Positions 60,050 to 64,000 of a DNA stretch of 64,000 nt are shown piece after piece. Each line of letters begins with the position of its first letter. Positions within the stretch are counted from its first letter, which is position 1. Location: contig NC_081815.1 in assembly GCF_030704535.1 (NCBI RefSeq), positions 9,456,001 to 9,520,000 of the forward strand, read 5' to 3'. This DNA comes from Vitis vinifera (taxonomy: Eukaryota > Streptophyta > Magnoliopsida > Vitales > Vitaceae). The position numbers were made by a program, and so were the translations under genes. A model generated the notes under the pieces. The model ran no database searches and was not told where the DNA came from. It saw only the letters and a list, made by a program, of their open reading frames with translations.

Positions 60050-60632
60050 TGTCATGGACTTAGTCGTTTCCTAAGCTCGTGCGGCACTTCAACAAGTCAA
60101 GATGCTTGATCTTGCTAAGTCAGTCTTACTCCCAACACTTAGCTTGCTAGGCTAAAATGCTCACGACTCGAAAGCTAGAGAAGATTAGTAGGCAACTCTT
60201 TAAAGAATGGAAGCTCTTATTAACTCAAGGAAACCTTTACAAGTGCTTGGAAGCTCACTTGCTTGGTTAGGAAGTGATTTGGGTGGTGCCTTGACCAAAT
60301 GAGGGTCTCACCTATTTATAGGCACCAATGGAACTCTCTGGAACCTTGGAGGGTTCTTTACAGATAAAGAATATTCTAGAACTCCCTACACTAATCTATG
60401 TACAACCTTATGTACAAGAATATACAAGAAATCTCTAGAATTCTCTAGAAAGCCCTAGACTCCTCTCATGCCTTCCACCATAGTGTAGAGATGTGTGGAC
60501 TTTTTTAGACATCTCTAGAACCTTCCATACTCTTCCCACTAATGGCTTAGTGTATATGGCTTCAGGAATCTCCAGAAGCTTTCTAGGCTTATATAAGCCC
60601 ATGGGGAGGGTCATTTGAAGCATCCTGTGACA
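60050..60632 (-). repeat. 3' LTR of the chromovirus-type element
   Basis: 583 bp, nearly identical to 62329-62900 apart from scattered substitutions and small indels, for example an extra ACCTTATGTACA-type segment near 60404. Next to it lies the purine-rich AGGTGGGGGTGAG (minus strand, about 60633-60645), the presumed polypurine tract. Confidence 0.88.
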
Positions 60633-60649
60633 CTCACCCCCACCTATGC

Positions 60650-62283
60650 CGTCGACGTCCTCGTCGTTGCCTCTTTCTGAAACCTCTCGATGTGTTTCCA
60701 GAACCTTCTCAAGGCATCCGCATGTTCCCAGCTTGTTTGTCTCTTAGGTAGTCCTTTCCATTAGACTAGATACCCTATCATAGGAGGGACCCCTTGTCTC
60801 CTGGTGACCCGTTCACCTAGGACATTCTTCACCTTCTTCTCCTGTGAGGCCTCAGATGGATGCAGACCTATGCACTTTCGATGCTTAGAGTGCTGCTTCT
60901 TCTTACCCATCGAGTTCACCTTTCCCTTGGTGACCTCGTCCATATGTGTGTGGGCTACCTCAACTCGCTCCCCTTTTGCCGCCTTTACTTGCACCCCTGA
61001 TAGTAAGGAGGTCTTAGGCGTACCAAGCTTTGGGTTGAATTGGAGGGCACCTAGTAGCTGCATCGAGCCCATATGTGTTTAGTCCTCCTGTTCCTTCTCC
61101 TCGATCATGGCATTGAGCTTCTTCCTCTTTAGACAATTCCGTGCCCAATGTGGACCATCACATAGGAAGCATTTGATTTTAGGCATAAACTCCTTCCTTT
61201 CCGCCTTACCCCTTCCTTCTCGGACGTTAGGCGTCTTGCCTGATCCCATTCTAGCAGCATTGTGGTCCATTAAGACCTCGTCTCCCCCACTCGTGGCATG
61301 GCTATCCTCCAAAGACTCAACCTTGGATGAGTCTCCCCTCTTGTAATCTGTTAGAGACTCTGCTACTGCCATAGCAGTGGCTAAGTCTTGAACGCCTCGG
61401 CACCTTAATTCCTGCTTGGCCCACCCTTGCAGGTTATCCATGAAGTTGAATAGCAACTCCTCTTCAATCATGTTAGGAATCTCAAGCATGAGTGAAGAGA
61501 ATTCCTTGACATAGTCGCGTATCGAGCCTGTGTGCTTGAGACACCTCATGTTTTTCCTAGCCAGGTAAGCCACATCCTCGGGGTAGAACTGCCTCTTAAT
61601 CTCCCTCTTGAAGTCTTCCCACGTCTCTATGGTGCAATTGTCTTTCTTCATATCAGCAAACCTCTGATGCCACCACAGAGTAGTTGTGTCAGTAAGCTAG
61701 AGGGTTGCAGTTCTTACCTTAGTCGCCTCATCAGTCAATGCGATAGCCTCGAAGTATCGCTCCATATGCCATAAGAAGATATCCAACTCCTTGGCATCCC
61801 GCTTGCCACTAAACCCATGTGGCTTCGGCACCTCCACCCTAGATGCCTCCTATGTGGCCATGACCCGTGCCAACACAGCAGCCTTGTAGATGCTCAACTC
61901 CTGCTTAACCTCCTAGTCTTGGACTCCATTCGAGTGGCCAAGGCCTCTATCCTTGACTCCATGCTAGCAAGCATGCTCAAGACCTTTCCTTGGAAGGACA
62001 CAAACTCCTCGTGCGACACTGGCTGAACCTGTGAGACTAGCACCCTCTCACGAAGGTCTTGGATTTGCTCCCTTAGATCCTCTAAGCCCTTCTCCATGCC
62101 TTGCTCGATCAAGTCTAACCCCTCCCGAGTGTCCGCCATGGCTAGCTCCACCTTGGCTAACCTTGCCTCCATGTTGGCAACGGCATCACGAGATTTATCC
62201 TTCTTACCCCTGCCCCATGCAGTAGGCTCAGTCTCCCTCCCACGGGTTTGCTCGCTAGTCTCCTCCACGTTAGAGCCCGACAT
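60650..62283 (-). pseudogene. Gag-chromodomain fusion remnant of the Gypsy element
   Basis: It starts MSGSNVEETSEQTRGRETEP at 62283. A coiled-coil-like N-terminus (ARLAKVELAMADTREGLDLI) is followed by a gag domain (ETWEDFKREIKRQFYPEDVA, GSIRDYVKEFSSLMLEIPN, LQGWAKQELRCRGVQDLATA) and a zinc knuckle CFLCDGPHWARNC. After a TAA at 61079-61081 the same frame continues to KKKQHSKHRK and a chromodomain end (RRQGVPPMIGYLV, stop TAA at 60761-60763, then WKGLP ... SWEHADAL). Other damage: a 1-nt shift near 61908 and TAG codons at 61850-61852 and near 61700. Chromodomains steer integration to particular chromatin in intact relatives. Confidence 0.85.
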
Positions 62284-62314
62284 GCTTCCTTTACTATGCC
62301 CACTTGGTAACTAC

Positions 62315-62326
62315 GCTCTGATACCA
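62315..62326 (-). promoter_or_regulatory. Initiator-Met tRNA primer-binding site
   Basis: TGGTATCAGAGC reads on the minus strand 2 nt inside the 5' LTR and matches the plant initiator methionine tRNA 3' end used by many LTR retrotransposons. Confidence 0.85.
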
Positions 62327-62328
62327 CT

Positions 62329-62900
62329 TGTCACGGACATAGTCGTTTCCTAAGCTCGTGCGGCACTTAGACAAGTCAAGATGCTTGATCTTGCTAAGTC
62401 AGCCTTACTCCCAACACTTAGCTTGCTAGGCTAAAATGCTCACGACTCGAAAACTAGAGAAGATTAGTAGGCAACTCTTTAAAGAATGGAAGCTCTTATT
62501 AACTCAAGGAAACCTTTACAAGTGCTTGGAAGCTCACTTGCTTGGTTAGGAAGTGATTTGGGTGGTGCCTTGGCCAAATGAGGGTCTCACCTATTTATAG
62601 GCACCAATGGAACTCTCTGGAACCTTGGAGGGTTCTTTACAGATCAAGAATATTCTAGAACTCCCTACACTAATCTATGTACAAGAATATACAAGAAATC
62701 TCTAGAATTCTCTAGAAAGCCCTAAACTCCTCTCATGCCTTCCACCATAGTGTAGAGATGTGTGGACTTTTTTAAACATCTCTAGAACCTTCCATCTTCT
62801 TCCCACTAATGGCTTAGTGTAGATGGCTCCAAGAGTCTCCAGAAGCTTCCTGGGCTCTATATAAGCCCATGGGGAGGGTCATTTGAAGCATCCTGTGACA
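62329..62900 (-). repeat. 5' LTR of the chromovirus-type element
   Basis: 572 bp. On the minus strand it begins TGTCACAGGATGC and contains TATATA/TATAAATAGG sequence near 62590-62600, a likely promoter TATA box. It is the direct-repeat partner of 60050-60632. Confidence 0.88.
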
Positions 62901-62904
62901 TAAA

Positions 62905-64000
62905 GCCCTATACTTAGATTCAACACTCAAGAAAAATACTTAGGCTGCTTTTTAGAAGATCAAGATACACAATTATGCCTTTAAATATGCAATAATCAGT
63001 GGTGCTTCTCCTCATAGCAACACAACCAACCTAATCCGCACTATAAAAAATAGACAACCATAAAGCATTTTAAGCTAAATAAAGAATGTCATAATCCATG
63101 GTTCCTTTTAAGATAACAAAGAACACTTTTCATTACTCAAATATTACCTTCATTTGGACTTTTGAAATGTTGACATACCTTGTCCTATACTATGTGTGGT
63201 CATGTGAATGGTAGAGATTAAAGGGGTCCAACTATTTTATACATTGTAGGTTCTACTAAGTTGGCATCACTAGATTGAGGTTGTGGTTAGATGTATTCAA
63301 ATTAGAATAATCAAGTATCTTGGCATGACTCAACAAGTCTTTTATGTATTTTAGCTTTTAAAGAAACTTTAATTAGTCAAGCTATGAAGGTTACTATAAT
63401 TTGTGTAGCTAGACCTTGAGAACATTCACTTATGCTAATTCAAATATAAATGAATCTTTTATACTTAAAGGTGTTGATGTTATTAGACCTAAAGTTTTTA
63501 TTATAAATGATCCATTTAGTTCAAATGACATCAATACCTTTAGATCTTTGAACTAAAGTCCTAGTTTAATTTTGATATATGGCTTGAAACTTATCTAGCA
63601 TCATGGAATGCCATTGTGGCTACTTTAAAGCTACCCTAAAAGTTTTGGGTTCAATAATAGTAGTGGTAGGGTAGTAGTAAGGGTTATTTTATGTGTAATA
63701 TTTGAGTTTTCTTTTAGCACATGTCATGTGATCTAATAGTGCATATCTTTATGGCGATATTGGGTAATATGTGAATGAATTGTGTGGTTGTTATATCTAC
63801 TTTTGGAATATGGAGATCAATGATAAGATAATGGGTGATGTTATTAGGATCATGAGCTATAATGGTTGGAGATGTAGAAGTAAAAGTTGTTGCTTATTGA
63901 TTACCTTCATGATTGGTAATAAGATTTAGCTTGTTAGGACATGCATGGTGTGAAGAAGCTTCAAGTTATGAATAGTAGAAACAACATCATCATAACAAGT
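62905..64000. other. A+T-rich DNA without recognisable features
   Basis: No long open frame, SCPL exon, LTR terminus or RNA gene is recognised. If SCPL copy 2 continues beyond the window, this would be intron. Confidence 0.5.

Larger units (their letters stand above)
60050..62900 (-). mobile_element. Internally deleted Ty3/Gypsy chromovirus-type element
   Basis: Two LTRs (60050-60632 and 62329-62900), with TG...CA ends on the minus strand (TGTCACAGGATGC ... TGACA), flank about 1.7 kb. TAAA sits beside both outer ends (60046-60049 and 62901-62904). A perfect TGGTATCAGAGC primer-binding site lies at 62315-62326. The interior runs gag directly into a chromodomain tail; protease, reverse transcriptase, RNase H and most of integrase are missing. 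It therefore needs enzymes from another element to move. Confidence 0.88.

Overview
This looks like nuclear DNA of a eudicot plant. The coding sequence is intron-split, the intergenic DNA is very A+T-rich, and plant-type LTR retrotransposons, a Mutator-like element (MULE) and hAT-like elements are nested in each other. The LRR receptor kinase, the serine carboxypeptidase-like (SCPL) copies and the repeat families look grapevine-like (Vitis), but the species call is an inference from memory. I see no clearly intact host gene; most of the window is transposon sequence.

Layout. 165-3540 (minus): an LRR receptor kinase pseudogene of the MIK2-like type. About 4.8-8.5 kb: A+T-rich DNA with two copies of a hAT-like element, one split by a 1.2-kb solo LTR. 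8.8-11.5 kb: a minus-strand Copia LTR inside a decayed plus-strand Copia pol. About 11.45-18.84 kb and 51.66-59.65 kb are two copies of one segmental duplication, each carrying SCPL exon 1. Only the second keeps exon 2. Further SCPL exons at 50.2-51.2 kb probably belong to the first SCPL gene, now split by about 31 kb of inserted DNA.

That insert is a MULE (about 18.9-49.4 kb) with a plus-strand DUF1985/Ulp1-type cysteine protease gene facing a decayed minus-strand MULE transposase. The protease gene is itself interrupted by a 21.2-kb Ty3/Gypsy element of Tat/Ogre-like type at 24083-45326. Its LTRs are 4,725 bp each and nearly identical, its target-site duplication is a perfect ATGGG, and its gag-pol frame is continuous except for two nonsense codons. 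Its 3' region holds a 39-bp repeat array and five extra copies of the 10-nt sequence that abuts the 3' LTR.

59.65-64 kb: Copia remnants, then a small internally deleted chromovirus-type Gypsy element (60050-62900, minus) that retains gag and a chromodomain tail between two LTRs, then unrecognised A+T-rich DNA.

Inferred order of events: tandem SCPL duplication, followed by copy-specific insertions (341-bp LTR in copy 1, hAT-like element in copy 2), MULE arrival in the first SCPL gene, and most recently the Gypsy insertion into the MULE protease exon.
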